DNA of 64,000 bases, taken from positions 868,001-932,000 of the forward strand of contig CP034537.1 of NCBI GenBank assembly GCA_004000515.1, written 5' to 3'. Below the pieces are notes generated by a model, which searched no databases, was not told where the DNA came from, and was given only the letters and a program-made list of their open reading frames with translations. Shown here piece by piece: positions 9,261 to 18,854 of this stretch. The stretch's first letter is position 1. Each line of letters opens with the position of its first letter. The stretch comes from Pseudomonas poae. Lineage in GTDB: Bacteria > Pseudomonadota > Gammaproteobacteria > Pseudomonadales > Pseudomonadaceae. A program made the position numbers and the translations under genes.

Positions 9261-10677
9261 TACCGCGAATCTTCTCGACAATTGCCGTGGTCGAGCTGTT
9301 TTCAACCAGCCCCAGCACTTTGACCTTGCCGCCATAGGCGCTGACGATATCGGCACCGACCACTTGGTCGACGGAATAGTCACCGCCCTTGACCAGCACG
9401 TCCGGTTTGACCTGGGCCAGCAGGTTTTCCGGGGTCGCTTCAGGGAAGCTGATAACCCAGTCCACCGCGCCCAGGCCTGCCAGTACCGCCATGCGACGGT
9501 CGACGCTATTGATCGGACGACCCGGACCTTTCAGGCGGCTGACCGACGCGTCGTCGTTGACCGCAACGATCAGGCGATCGCCTTGGGCGCGCGCCTGTTC
9601 CAGGTAGGTCACGTGGCCGGCGTGCAGGATGTCGAAGCAGCCATTGGTGAACACAATGCTTTCGTTGTGGGCGCGCGCATCGTCAATCGCCAGCAGCAAT
9701 TGTTCGATGGTCAGCACACCGCGCTCAGAGCCTTCGGAACGCTGGATCGCACGGCGCAATTCCGGCGCGCTGATGGCAGCGGTACCCAACTTGCCGACCA
9801 CGATACCCGCCGCCAGGTTGGCCAGGGCCACGGCGTGGGGCAGCTCTTCGCCGGCCGCAATCGAAGCGGCCAAGGTGGAAATCACGGTATCACCGGCGCC
9901 GGTGACGTCGAACACTTCACGGGCCCGCGCTGGCAGGTGCATGGCCGGGTGGCCGGGACGCAGCAGGGTCATGCCGTGCTCGCCACGGGTCACCAGCAAG
10001 GCGCCAAGGTCGAGATCGGCCATCAGTGCCGCGCCCTTGCTCACCAGTTCATGCTCGTCGGCGCAACCGCCGACGATGGCTTCGAACTCACTGAGGTTCG
10101 GGGTGATCAGGCTGGCTCCGCGATAAATCGAGAAGTCCTTGCCCTTGGGATCGGCCAACACAGGAATGCCCTTGGCCTTGGCGGCCTGGATCAACACCTG
10201 GTGGTTCCTCAAGGCGCCTTTGCCGTAGTCGGACAAGACCAGCACCTTGATGCCTTCGAGCAGCTCGTCGACCTGGCCACTGAGGGCCAGGGCGTCGGTG
10301 GCGAAGGGTTCTTCGAAATCGATACGCAGCAATTGCTGGTGACGGCTCATGACCCGCAGCTTGACGATGGTCGGCTGATGGGCGATGCGCTGGAACAGCG
10401 CGCGCACACCAGCACCGCGCAGGCTGTTGGCCAGGCTGTCGGCGGCTTCGTCGTCGCCGGTCACACCCACCAGGGAGGCCGGGGCGCCGAGCGCGGCAAT
10501 GTTAAGGGCAACGTTGGCAGCGCCACCTGGACGGTCTTCGATTTGCTCGACCTTGACTACCGGTACCGGTGCCTCAGGGGAAATCCGTGAGGTACCGCCA
10601 TGCCAGTAACGGTCGAGCATGACATCGCCGACCACCAAGACAGGGGCTTGATCGAATCGCGGCATGGACAACTTCAT
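9253..10677 (-). CDS. hldE: Bifunctional heptose-7-phosphate kinase / heptose-1-phosphate adenylyltransferase
   Basis: HldE makes ADP-heptose for the LPS inner core. The N-terminal ribokinase-type domain (to about residue 318) has VVGDVMLDRYWHG, the GGAANVA substrate loop and DVTGAGDTV with the catalytic Asp. The C-terminal nucleotidyltransferase domain has TNGCFDILHAGH, including the HxGH motif. At 474 residues it has the family length. I use ATG 10677 rather than an upstream start. The stop overlaps the start of the epimerase. Confidence 0.96.
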   Translation of the reverse strand: MKLSMPRFDQAPVLVVGDVMLDRYWHGGTSRISPEAPVPVVKVEQIEDRPGGAANVALNIAALGAPASLVGVTGDDEAADSLANSLRGAGVRALFQRIAHQPTIVKLRVMSRHQQLLRIDFEEPFATDALALSGQVDELLEGIKVLVLSDYGKGALRNHQVLIQAAKAKGIPVLADPKGKDFSIYRGASLITPNLSEFEAIVGGCADEHELVSKGAALMADLDLGALLVTRGEHGMTLLRPGHPAMHLPARAREVFDVTGAGDTVISTLAASIAAGEELPHAVALANLAAGIVVGKLGTAAISAPELRRAIQRSEGSERGVLTIEQLLLAIDDARAHNESIVFTNGCFDILHAGHVTYLEQARAQGDRLIVAVNDDASVSRLKGPGRPINSVDRRMAVLAGLGAVDWVISFPEATPENLLAQVKPDVLVKGGDYSVDQVVGADIVSAYGGKVKVLGLVENSSTTAIVEKIRGND

Positions 10678-10780
10678 GGAGCAACCCACATACAAAATGA
10701 ACAGGGGCGCGATATTAGCACAGGGTGAGCGCCGCCTAGTTCGAGAGCTTTATCTGTAAAGCATCGGGCGGCGCAACTGA

Positions 10781-11387
10781 TCATTTTTTAAACAAAGTCG
10801 CCAGGATATGCTCCACGGCGTCGGCCAGTTCGACCTCGTCAGTGTTGACCTCGCAGTCGGCCTTGATCGGCGCCTCATAGGGGCTGTCCAGGCCGGTAAA
10901 CGCTTTGATGCGCCCTTCCAGTGCCAAGCGGTACAGGCCCTTGGGGTCGCGCCGCGCACACATCGAACGGCGTGCTGATGTAGACCTCATGGAATTGCCC
11001 CGGCCCGAACAATGCCTTGGCGGTCGCCCGGTCGGCGCTGAACGGCGAGATGGCCGAGACGATCACGATCAGCCCCGCATCCACCATCAGCCGTGCGACT
11101 TCGCCAATACGCCGGATATTTTCCTTGCGCGCGGCATCGGTCATGCCCAGGTCATTGCACAAACCAGTGCGCAAATTATCGCCGTCGAGCACAAAGGTGT
11201 GACGCCCCTGCTCGTTGAGTTGCACCTCCAGGGCATTGGCCAGTGTCGACTTGCCGGACCCGGACAACCCAGTTAGCCACAGGCAGCAAGGTTGCTGGTG
11301 CTTGAGCGCCGCCCGTGCAGCCACCGACAACGACAAGGCAAAAGGACGGATGGAAGCAGATCCCATGGAAAGCGACTGACTATTCAT
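10781..11387 (-). CDS. cysC: Adenylylsulfate kinase, frame broken once
   Basis: CysC phosphorylates APS to PAPS, the universal sulfate donor. The P-loop GLSGSGKST is at residues 40-48, followed by FVLDGDNLRTGLCNDLGMTDAARKENIRR with the family's DGDN motif. The frame breaks near 10950-10960: VYISTPFDVCA must continue as RDPKGLYRLALEGRIKAFTG. Spacing against the usual CxxRDPKGLY suggests two bases are missing. The ATG overlaps the end of the sulfotransferase by 8 bases, so the two are co-expressed. This is a stand-alone cysC, not the CysNC fusion of the assimilation pathway, which suggests it supplies PAPS for sulfation. Confidence 0.88.
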
Positions 11388-12084
11388 AACCCAGGACCTC
11401 GTAGTCACGTTGATAGGCACGCCTGACCAGGCGGCGCGTACGCAGGGTGCAAAAATCCCTGACCGGCTCGTTGCGGCGCGCCAGGGAAACATTCAAATGT
11501 GGCAGGGAGCCGTCCACGCCCAGGCGCTCGCACAGGTGTTGGAAGTCCTGTTGCAAGGACTCCTGGCGCCCAAGGAAGTCCATGGCCATCTGACCCATGT
11601 GATCGACCAGAAAGTCGGTCTGGGGTGCGAAGTGCAATTGGCGGCGCAGGTTGTCCGGGTGCATCCAACCCGCAACAAAATGGTCGAAGTCGCGGTAATG
11701 GGAGACCAGCGCCTGGGCCTGCAGGTCGCGCTCGCCCATGCGGTTGTTGCGCAAGTAGGTGTACGCCGAATAGGCACGCTCAAGCGGATCACGCACGAAG
11801 GCAAACTTGAAGCTGCGCGCGCAGTGCTCGGGGAATTGTTGCTGGTACCAGTAGTACGGCAGGTGCCCCGGCCAGCGCCCGTCCATCAACACCGAACACA
11901 CGCTGCTGCCGGCGCATTTAGGCACGTGGATAAACACGCAGTTATGCCGTTCGAAAGCCGCGGGAAGTGTGGTGACTGCCGACAGGGATTTGTTCACCGC
12001 CTGCCGATCCACCACCGACAAACGCCCCAGCAGGAACACCCTCTGATGTTTGGGAAGCAGTTTCCAGAACAGACGTTGCAACAT
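11380..12084 (-). CDS. PAPS-dependent sulfotransferase family protein
   Basis: About 234 residues. FIHVPKCAGSSVCSV is the 5'-phosphosulfate-binding loop and FVRDPLERAYSAYTYLRNN is the 3'-phosphate-binding motif of carbohydrate sulfotransferases. An N-terminal basic segment (WKLLPKHQRVFLLGRL) may associate with the membrane. The start is uncertain: ATG 12084 or an in-frame GTG at 12096. It overlaps cysC, whose product supplies the PAPS donor, and sits among LPS genes. The acceptor is probably a surface glycan or LPS core sugar, but this is inference. Confidence 0.85.
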   Translation of the reverse strand: MLQRLFWKLLPKHQRVFLLGRLSVVDRQAVNKSLSAVTTLPAAFERHNCVFIHVPKCAGSSVCSVLMDGRWPGHLPYYWYQQQFPEHCARSFKFAFVRDPLERAYSAYTYLRNNRMGERDLQAQALVSHYRDFDHFVAGWMHPDNLRRQLHFAPQTDFLVDHMGQMAMDFLGRQESLQQDFQHLCERLGVDGSLPHLNVSLARRNEPVRDFCTLRTRRLVRRAYQRDYEVLGYE

Positions 12085-12204
12085 TCCATTACCCACGCAA
12101 GAAGGTTAACCCTCTCGTTCGTCATTCGAATCGAGAAGGCCAACATAACAAACGATAGGCAGCGAACTATTTAGCTTTGGTCAAGGCTGTATGGGTTTCG
12201 ATAC

Positions 12205-12232
12205 AAAAAACGGGGCGCATTGCGCGCCCCGT
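12205..12232 (-). terminator. Rho-independent terminator after msbA
   Basis: A 9-bp stem (ACGGGGCGC / GCGCCCCGT) with a 5-base loop is followed on the minus strand by six T. It starts a few bases after the msbA stop, so it separates the msbA-waaL unit from the sulfotransferase-cysC unit. Confidence 0.85.
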
Positions 12233-12236
12233 CTTG

Positions 12237-14045
12237 TCAGGTGATGTTGGCCGTTGCCGGCTCGTCCAGCCCCATGGCGTGCAGGCGGGAGTAGTAGCCT
12301 CCCATGGCCAGCAGTTCGACATGCGTACCACGCTCGACAATTTCGCCGTGATCCATCACTAGAATCAGGTCGGCCTTCTCGATGGTGGACAGTCGGTGCG
12401 CGATGACCAGGGTAGTCCGGCCCTTCATGACCTTGTCCAAGGCCGCCTGGATATGCCGTTCGGACTCGGTGTCCAGCGCCGACGTCGCTTCGTCAAGGAT
12501 CAACAACGGCGCATTTTTCAGCAGTGCCCGTGCGATCGCCAAGCGTTGACGCTGCCCGCCAGACAGCAGCACGCCGTTTTCACCAACCTCGGTGTCCAGA
12601 CCGTTAGGCAGCTCGGCAATGAAGTCCATCGCATAAGCGTCCGTGGCCGCTTTTTCGACGTCAGCACGCGGCGCATCGGCCAGGTCGCCATAGGCGATGT
12701 TGTTGGCAACGGTGTCGTTGAACAACGTTACGTGCTGGGTCACCTGGGCCACGTGCCGACGCAGGTTGCGCAGGCGGTAGTCTTCGATCTCCACTTCATC
12801 AAGCAGAATCTCGCCGTGCTCGTGGTGATAGAACCGTGGGATCAGCGCGGCCAGGGTGGACTTGCCACTGCCCGAACGCCCGACCAACGCCACCATCTGA
12901 CCCGGTGCGGCCGTGAAGCTGATGTTCTTGAGCACTTCACGGTCAGTGCCGGGGTAGGTGAAGCTCAGGTTACGTACGTCCAAACGGCCGTTGACCCGGT
13001 CTTTCTCCACGGTGCCGGTGTCTACTTCCGGCTCGACATCCAGTTGCTCGAAGATGCTCTCGGCACCGGCGACGCCCTTCTGGATGGTCGAACTGACTTC
13101 CGACAACTGCCGAATCGGCTTGGGCAGCAAGCCCGCTGCGGTGATGTAGGCCACCAGGTCGCCGGCGGTTGCATCGCCACGCAGGAACAGCACCAGAAAC
13201 ATCAGCGCCGCCATCGCGGTGTAGATCACCAGTTGCAGCATGGGGGTGTAGACCGCGCCGGTCTTGGTCATGCGCATCTGTTTTTCGGTGTTGCTCATGC
13301 TCGCCTTGGCAAAGCGCTGTTCTTCGTAGGTTTCCCCGCCGAAGCTGCGCACCACGCGGTAGCCCTGGATCGTCTCCGAGGCCACGTGGGTCACGTCGCC
13401 CATCGCCACCTGGATTTTCTTGCTTTGCTTGCGAAACTTCTTGCTGGTGCTGCCGACCATCATGGCAATCACCGGCAGGATCGCCAGCATCACCAGGGTC
13501 AGCTTCCAGTTCATCCACAGCAGGTAGCCGAACAGGAACACCACCGTCAGCCCTTCGCGGATCACCACCTTGATGGCATCCGTGGCAGCGCCGGTGACCA
13601 TGGTCACGTTGAAGGTAATGCGGGAGATCAGATGCCCGGAACTATGGGTATCGAAATAGCGGTTGGGCAGCACCAGCAACTTGTTGAACAGCTGCACCCG
13701 CAGGTCGTGGACCAACCCCAGGGAGACCTTGGCCAGGTAGTAGTTACCCAGGAACGAGCCCAGCCCCTGCCACGCCGCGATCAGTACGATCAGCAGCGGC
13801 ACGGCCATCAGCAGTTTCAAGTCCTTGAGGTACGGCACGTTGGGGAAAAACACCACGTCCGGGTTGCTCAAGCCATCCACGAAGTATTTGAGAATCCCGG
13901 CCAGCATGGGCTGGGTGGACGCGAAAATCACGAAACCGATGATGCTCACCAGGAACATGCCGATATACGGTTTCACATAGCCCAGCAGCCTGAAATAGAT
14001 TTTCAGGCTGGATTCCTGTTCCGCTTTAGGCGGTGCGTCACTCAT
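12237..14045 (-). CDS. msbA: Lipid A-core flippase, ABC exporter MsbA
   Basis: MsbA flips core-lipid A across the inner membrane. About 330 residues of six-helix membrane domain precede an ATPase with Walker A GRSGSGKST, signature LSGGQRQRLAIARALL and Walker B LLILDEATSALD. At 602 residues it has the family length. ATG 14045 is used; a GTG at 14057 overlapping the waaL stop is an alternative. It follows waaL and ends at a terminator. Confidence 0.96.
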   Translation of the reverse strand: MSDAPPKAEQESSLKIYFRLLGYVKPYIGMFLVSIIGFVIFASTQPMLAGILKYFVDGLSNPDVVFFPNVPYLKDLKLLMAVPLLIVLIAAWQGLGSFLGNYYLAKVSLGLVHDLRVQLFNKLLVLPNRYFDTHSSGHLISRITFNVTMVTGAATDAIKVVIREGLTVVFLFGYLLWMNWKLTLVMLAILPVIAMMVGSTSKKFRKQSKKIQVAMGDVTHVASETIQGYRVVRSFGGETYEEQRFAKASMSNTEKQMRMTKTGAVYTPMLQLVIYTAMAALMFLVLFLRGDATAGDLVAYITAAGLLPKPIRQLSEVSSTIQKGVAGAESIFEQLDVEPEVDTGTVEKDRVNGRLDVRNLSFTYPGTDREVLKNISFTAAPGQMVALVGRSGSGKSTLAALIPRFYHHEHGEILLDEVEIEDYRLRNLRRHVAQVTQHVTLFNDTVANNIAYGDLADAPRADVEKAATDAYAMDFIAELPNGLDTEVGENGVLLSGGQRQRLAIARALLKNAPLLILDEATSALDTESERHIQAALDKVMKGRTTLVIAHRLSTIEKADLILVMDHGEIVERGTHVELLAMGGYYSRLHAMGLDEPATANIT

Positions 14046-14053
14046 TGTTGAGC

Positions 14054-15232
14054 TCACTGATTAGGTAGGGCGGCAACTTTATCACAAGCGCCAGGTTTGG
14101 CCCGAGCCCAGACCAACACACTGGCCAGCGCAATCGGTAGCCACGAGATGAACCACTCGGCCCGTGGGGTGCCTGTCAGGCTGGCCGCGTCGAACTGCAT
14201 GGCCAGGAACGAAAACACCCACATGCCGATGATGCCCTTGCCGTAGAGCGTGTCGCGGGCTTTCCAGGCTTGCCACAGTACGCCGAACCACAGCCCGCAC
14301 CACAACAGCAGGCCGGGTAGGCCGAGTTCAATGGTGATGTGGGTGAACAGATTGTGGGAGTGGTCGAAATAGATGCCATCCGCCAACACTTTGTAGTCAC
14401 CCCCAAGGCCCAGGCCAGTCCACGGATGCTCGGAAATCATTTGCAGAGCCGACATGAAGATCTGCGGCCGGTAGGAAACACCCCGGGCCAACATCAGCGA
14501 CTCCATGGCAAAAAACACCGCCAACGCAGCAACGACTGCTCCAATAGCGGTCACTACGGTGCGCCGATCACGGCACCACAGCGGCATTGCCACGATAGTC
14601 AGCAACAACGCAACGGCGGCACCCCGGCTTTGGCTCAATACCACGAAAAGCCCAAGAAAACCGACGGACAGCACCCATGCCGCTTGCATCCAACGGCCAC
14701 GTGGCAGCCAGTGCAGCAGCCAGACAGCTGCCAGGCCAATCACGTAAGCACCGAGAATAGGATGCCCCAACTGGCCCAACCCGCCCAGGCGGGCGTACCA
14801 GGCATTATGCTCAAGGCCATAGAACTTGATCATTGCCAGCAGCGACGACAAGGCCAGGCCGAAACCGCCCCACTGGAGTACGCGAATCACGCGCTCGCTG
14901 TGACCACAAGCGAACACCGGGAAAAACAGCAGGAACATGCCGATATACAGCAGGCGCTTGGCCTCACGCGAAGGGTCTTCGGCATTGGTCCACAACAAAC
15001 TGATTGCGCCCCAGGCGGCGAGCAGGCCGATCATCAGGCATATCCAGCGTTGCTCGCGCCACACTTCCTTGAAGCGCTCACGGGCCGACCAGGCAAACAC
15101 CACTGCCGGCAACCAGAAAAACAGCATCAAGCCCTGCTGGTAAATCTTGTTGGTTGGCGCAAAGGCAATTGCCAGCAAAAACCAAAGTAACCCAAAAACC
15201 ATCCATACCTGTGCCCAACGACTTGCCTGCAT
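14054..15232 (-). CDS. waaL: O-antigen ligase WaaL (Wzy/WaaL family)
   Basis: A 392-residue polytopic inner-membrane protein with about 10-12 helices that joins O-antigen from undecaprenyl pyrophosphate to lipid A-core in the periplasm. The large periplasmic loop is followed by FDHSHNLFTHITIELGLPG, with the conserved histidine motif of the Wzy_C domain; RPQIFMSALQMISEHPWTGLG is also typical. I start at ATG 15232, which has an AGGAG seven bases upstream. Its stop is within 10 bases of msbA, so they are co-transcribed. Confidence 0.88.
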   Translation of the reverse strand: MQASRWAQVWMVFGLLWFLLAIAFAPTNKIYQQGLMLFFWLPAVVFAWSARERFKEVWREQRWICLMIGLLAAWGAISLLWTNAEDPSREAKRLLYIGMFLLFFPVFACGHSERVIRVLQWGGFGLALSSLLAMIKFYGLEHNAWYARLGGLGQLGHPILGAYVIGLAAVWLLHWLPRGRWMQAAWVLSVGFLGLFVVLSQSRGAAVALLLTIVAMPLWCRDRRTVVTAIGAVVAALAVFFAMESLMLARGVSYRPQIFMSALQMISEHPWTGLGLGGDYKVLADGIYFDHSHNLFTHITIELGLPGLLLWCGLWFGVLWQAWKARDTLYGKGIIGMWVFSFLAMQFDAASLTGTPRAEWFISWLPIALASVLVWARAKPGACDKVAALPNQ

Positions 15233-15341
15233 CACCCGCTCCTGAATACGCCCAACCCGCCAACCCGGCATGGTTAAAACTTAAAACTTTCGGCATTATT
15301 GCCGATCACTGTGCCCGCGACTCCTACAAGGCTTTCCGACG

Positions 15342-15947
15342 ATGCAATGTTCAAGGCTTCCCCAAGCCGATTTAACCGCAATGATTGAAGGTGCCCGAAT
15401 CCTGGAGAAGGACAGCTACGGCCCCAAAGTCTACCTGCTGACCGACGGGAATATCCTTAAACTGTTTCGCCGCAAACGCCTGCTTTCGTCAGCGCTGTTT
15501 CGCCCCTACTCCAAGCGGTTCATCGACAACGCAGTCGAGCTGCAAAAACGTGGCATCCCCACCCTGACCGTGCTCGCGTTCTACCAACTCGCGGCTCCCG
15601 GCATGACAGCCGTGCTGTATCGCCCCCTGCCAGGTGAAACCCTGCGTCAGATTTCCAACCAGGAAGGCTTTGACTGGCAATCGAACCTTGGCCCGTTGGT
15701 GGCACTTATCCGCCGCCTGCATGGCGCAGGTATCTACTTCCGGTCCTTGCACCTGGGCAATATTGTCGTGACACCCGACAATGAACTGGGGTTGATCGAC
15801 GTCGCCGACATGCGCTTTCTTCGCGCGCCCCTGAACCCTGGGCTCGCTCGGCGCAACCTGCAGCATTTCGCCCGCTATATTGCGCGCGAGAAGCTGAACG
15901 AACGCTTTCCAATGCAAGCACTGGAACAAGCCCTCTTACCGGGCTGA
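15342..15947 (+). CDS. Kinase-like protein of the LPS cluster ('toluene tolerance' type)
   Basis: A 201-residue protein resembling the small LPS-kinase-fold proteins often named toluene tolerance protein in Pseudomonas. YGPKVYLLTDGNILKLFRRKR is the strand-and-lysine region; FRSLHLGNIVV followed by LGLIDVADMRF stands for the catalytic loop and metal-binding Asp. Note that the catalytic loop reads SLHLGN where active kinases have an HxD-type Asp, so activity is uncertain. It is the only plus-strand gene in the core cluster, divergent from waaL, and its 3' end overlaps the next minus-strand gene by 12 bases. Confidence 0.8.
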   Translation: MQCSRLPQADLTAMIEGARILEKDSYGPKVYLLTDGNILKLFRRKRLLSSALFRPYSKRFIDNAVELQKRGIPTLTVLAFYQLAAPGMTAVLYRPLPGETLRQISNQEGFDWQSNLGPLVALIRRLHGAGIYFRSLHLGNIVVTPDNELGLIDVADMRFLRAPLNPGLARRNLQHFARYIAREKLNERFPMQALEQALLPG

Positions 15948-17022
15948 AAGCAGTCGGCACGCCGTTGCGGTGAAGTCCTGCCAGGCCTGCTCCGGCGCAA
16001 GGGCCTGCAATTGAGCCGCCACGGCCGCTTGCGGCCCAGCGGTAAAGGCGCGCTCCATCAGGCGCGTCCAAGCGTCTACATCCTCAACCTCTGCGTACCA
16101 GCCAGCGTCAGCCAACTGCTCGCGAAAAACCGGTAACTCGCTGGTCAATACCGGAACACCGGCCATCACCGCCTCTTGCAACACCAGCCCCAACCCCTCC
16201 GATGACGAAGGAATTGCCACCCAATCGAACGCACGGTACAAGCATGCCGCTTGCGCCAGGTGCCCGGGCAGGAGGACTTTTTCACGCAAGCCAAGATGCT
16301 CGACCTGCGCCTCAAGGGCCTCCCGTGCGGCGCCCTCGCCAATAATCACCAAGCGCGCACCCGGTCGTTGCGCCGACACACTGGCGAACGCGTCCAGCAA
16401 ACAGGCGAACCCTTTACTGTCCACCAGCCGGCCAACGGCGCCCAACACCGGTTCACTGTCCAGCGACAGGCCAAGCTGCGCGCGCGCCTGGTCACGGGGG
16501 AGCGTGGCCGTGCGAAAAGCCTCAGGGTCGAAAGCGCTGCGCAGCACCGCCACCGGGCGCTGCAAATCGCGCTGCAACGAAGCGGCCAGCGTCTGCGACA
16601 CAGCCGCCACCGTCAGTCGAGATTCTGAAAACTGCCCGAACAGTTTTTTGATCGGCAGGCCGCAAGCGCGTCACACCATGGAACAGCACCACGGCGCGCA
16701 CGTCCGGCAACGTCTTGAGCACCGGCAACAGCACCCGCGCAACGCCGATACCATCGAGCAGCACAACCTTCACATCCCCAGGCAACGCCTGTCGGAAACG
16801 TGCATGCATGCGCGGGATCAGCAACTTCCAAAAGTGTCGCCCTTTGAGTTGAGCGGATGAGTAATTCCACTCGACGGCTGCCTCGCCCGCTTGCGCACCG
16901 CCCTGCAGCAACCAGGTATGAATCGGTGCATCACAGTCGACACTGGCAAGCACCTGCTCATGAACTTTCTGCACGGAGGAAAATGCAGAGCCACCGGCCC
17001 ACATAATGTTGAGGATGCTCAT
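15936..17022 (-). CDS. Glycosyltransferase family 4-like, LPS core (frame broken once)
   Basis: A GT-B glycosyltransferase of about 361 residues. The N-terminal part starts MSILNIMWAGGSAFSSVQKV and contains VVLFHGVTRLRPADQK; the C-terminal part has VGRLVDSKGF and the donor-binding E-x7-E segment SSSEGLGLVLQEAVMAG. The two halves lie in different frames, joined at a six-T run (16644-16649) where one base seems extra, giving DQKLFGQFSESRLTVAAVS. The location between waaL and other transferases points to a core sugar transfer. Donor and acceptor unknown. Confidence 0.85.
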
Positions 17023-17071
17023 TGAATGATAAGGACCTTCTGCGACGTTCTAGAGGCGTGTTGTACGTAAT

Positions 17072-17833
17072 TCAAGCGATCAACCAGCCGAGGCCGAGGC
17101 CCAGCAACAACATCAACACCAGTTTGACCCGCTCGCGCCGCTTGCGCCGTGCCTTGTTCAAACGCTCGGCCGAGGTCGACACATGCAAGCCAAACCCGGT
17201 GTGCAGCACCGCATCCCCCTCAAGGCTCACTGCTGTCAGGTTCAACTCGGCATAACGCCGGGACAACCCCTTCTCACCCTCGAACCCCGCGTACGGCGCG
17301 CACAATGCGTACTCCCTGAGACGCCGCAAACCGGGGTTCAGGGAAAAGGCCTGCCACTCCGGTTTGTCGGAAATCAGCGGATAACACGGCACCGAGCCTA
17401 TCAACTCACGCGGCCCCCGGCGGATATAGGGACTGTGTACCTGCAAGTCGTAGACAAAGTTGCGCAGCCACACCTGAAGAATATCCGGGCGCAACTCCAG
17501 GATTGTCTTGGAGTCTTCGACGAAACTTGGGCGGTAGAACTCCCAGTCATCTTCGCAATGGAAAATGTAGGGTGTCTTTACCGACGTATAGGCCAGGTCG
17601 ATGGATGCCAGTTGCCCCAACTTCGGGCGGTTGACAAAGAAAGTGCAATGTTCCTGCCAGTGGGCAGGAATCGCCTGGCGCACGGCTTCGTCACCGGAGT
17701 CTTCAGTAATGAAGACTTCACGAATCGCCGCCGTATTGAACAGGTCGAAGCTCTCGAGTGTGCGCTTCAACAAATCGAAGCGACCGCAACTGGTCACTAC
17801 GAGTGTTATGTCGCTTTGATCGGAGAATTGCAT
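17072..17833 (-). CDS. Glycosyltransferase (GT-A fold, family 2-like)
   Basis: A 253-residue protein beginning with a typical GT-A nucleotide-binding strand (ITLVVTSCGRFDLLKRTLESF). YIFHCEDDWEFYRPSF carries the acidic metal-binding motif. A C-terminal hydrophobic helix (LVLMLLLGLGLGWLI) after a basic stretch could anchor it to the inner membrane. By position it is likely an LPS core or capping sugar transferase; the PAO1 cluster has the rhamnosyltransferase wapR nearby, but I cannot show that this is its orthologue. Confidence 0.82.
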   Translation of the reverse strand: MQFSDQSDITLVVTSCGRFDLLKRTLESFDLFNTAAIREVFITEDSGDEAVRQAIPAHWQEHCTFFVNRPKLGQLASIDLAYTSVKTPYIFHCEDDWEFYRPSFVEDSKTILELRPDILQVWLRNFVYDLQVHSPYIRRGPRELIGSVPCYPLISDKPEWQAFSLNPGLRRLREYALCAPYAGFEGEKGLSRRYAELNLTAVSLEGDAVLHTGFGLHVSTSAERLNKARRKRRERVKLVLMLLLGLGLGWLIA

Positions 17834-17881
17834 TCCAGTCTCGATAATATCACATGGCCACCATTCGCAGCCCGACCGATT

Positions 17882-18837
17882 TCAAACGCCCAGTTTCAGG
17901 CGCAACCTTTCCACCACACTCAACGGCGCGCGTGGCCGCAACGGCGGCTGGAGCGCTTCGACAATACGCTGGCCAATGCGCGCAAAACTGAACTGACTGA
18001 CGGCCAACGCCTGCCCTCGACGTGCAATATCTGCTGCCAACTCGGGGTTGGCTCTCAACACGGCCAGTTTTTCCTGCAACTGGGGTATGTCCTTGTAGAA
18101 CACCACATTGACCATGTCTTCAAAACCAAGGGCTGCATTTTCCGCAGCCCCTGATCAAACGCCAACAATACACAGCCACAGGCCATGGCTTCGAAATTCT
18201 TGATCATGTATTCGCCCATGCCCACGTCGGCACTGACGAAAAAGCGTATGCGGTTGAGGGTCGCACAGTACTCCTCACCGGACTTGGTGCGCGTGACCAC
18301 CAGCGGCTCAACCTGTGCCAGCTCATCGAGCAACGCCTTGCGCCCGCTGTAGGCAACGCTGTTGGTGCTGCCGACGAACGCCAGTTCGATATCACGCTCG
18401 CGCGTTTGCGGCTGCAACAGCGCCTGATCGTAGCCCTTGGGCACGAATACCGCATCAAAGCCTTCCGCACGCAGGCGCTCGGTGACCATATAACCCGAAC
18501 TGATGACACGTGCCCACGGCAAGCGGCGGTAATGCGCACTGAATTTCCCCGTGTATTTGCAGGGAATGTAGTTTTGGTACGCGTCGTGTTCGAGGATCAC
18601 CAGGTTGGGGATCGTGCGGATAAAACCGACCTGGCGGATTTCCTGCTTGAAACGCAGGAAGAACACGATGCGGTCATAGCGGGTCACGTCGACTTCGCGT
18701 CGAAAGTACCCGCGCAGATTGCGCTGCTCATCGCTGCTCAACCAACGGATATCGCACTCGCAATGTTCGGCCACACCGTCGTACAGCCGATCGAGGATGG
18801 CGCGCTGTTCTTTCTGCACCAGAAATAAAACTTTCAT
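17882..18837 (-). CDS. Glycosyltransferase, CgeB/Ssg-like (frame broken once)
   Basis: About 318 residues starting MKVLFLVQKEQRAILDRLYDG behind an AAGGAAGAG site. IELAFVGSTNSVAYSGRKALLDEL and VGMGEYMIKNFEAMACGCVLLAFDQG resemble CgeB-type glycosyltransferases. The frame breaks at a C4 run on the plus strand (18148-18151): restoring one G on the coding strand gives FDQGAAENAALGFEDMVNVVFYKD. In PAO1 a gene called ssg lies just upstream of dnpA in this position, so it may be its counterpart. That assignment rests on gene order. Confidence 0.8.
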
Positions 18838-18854
18838 GCTCTTCCTTTCACAGG

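Noticed and set aside
9238..10590. A 450-codon plus-strand frame opposite hldE
   Set aside because: Antisense shadow of a complete HldE.
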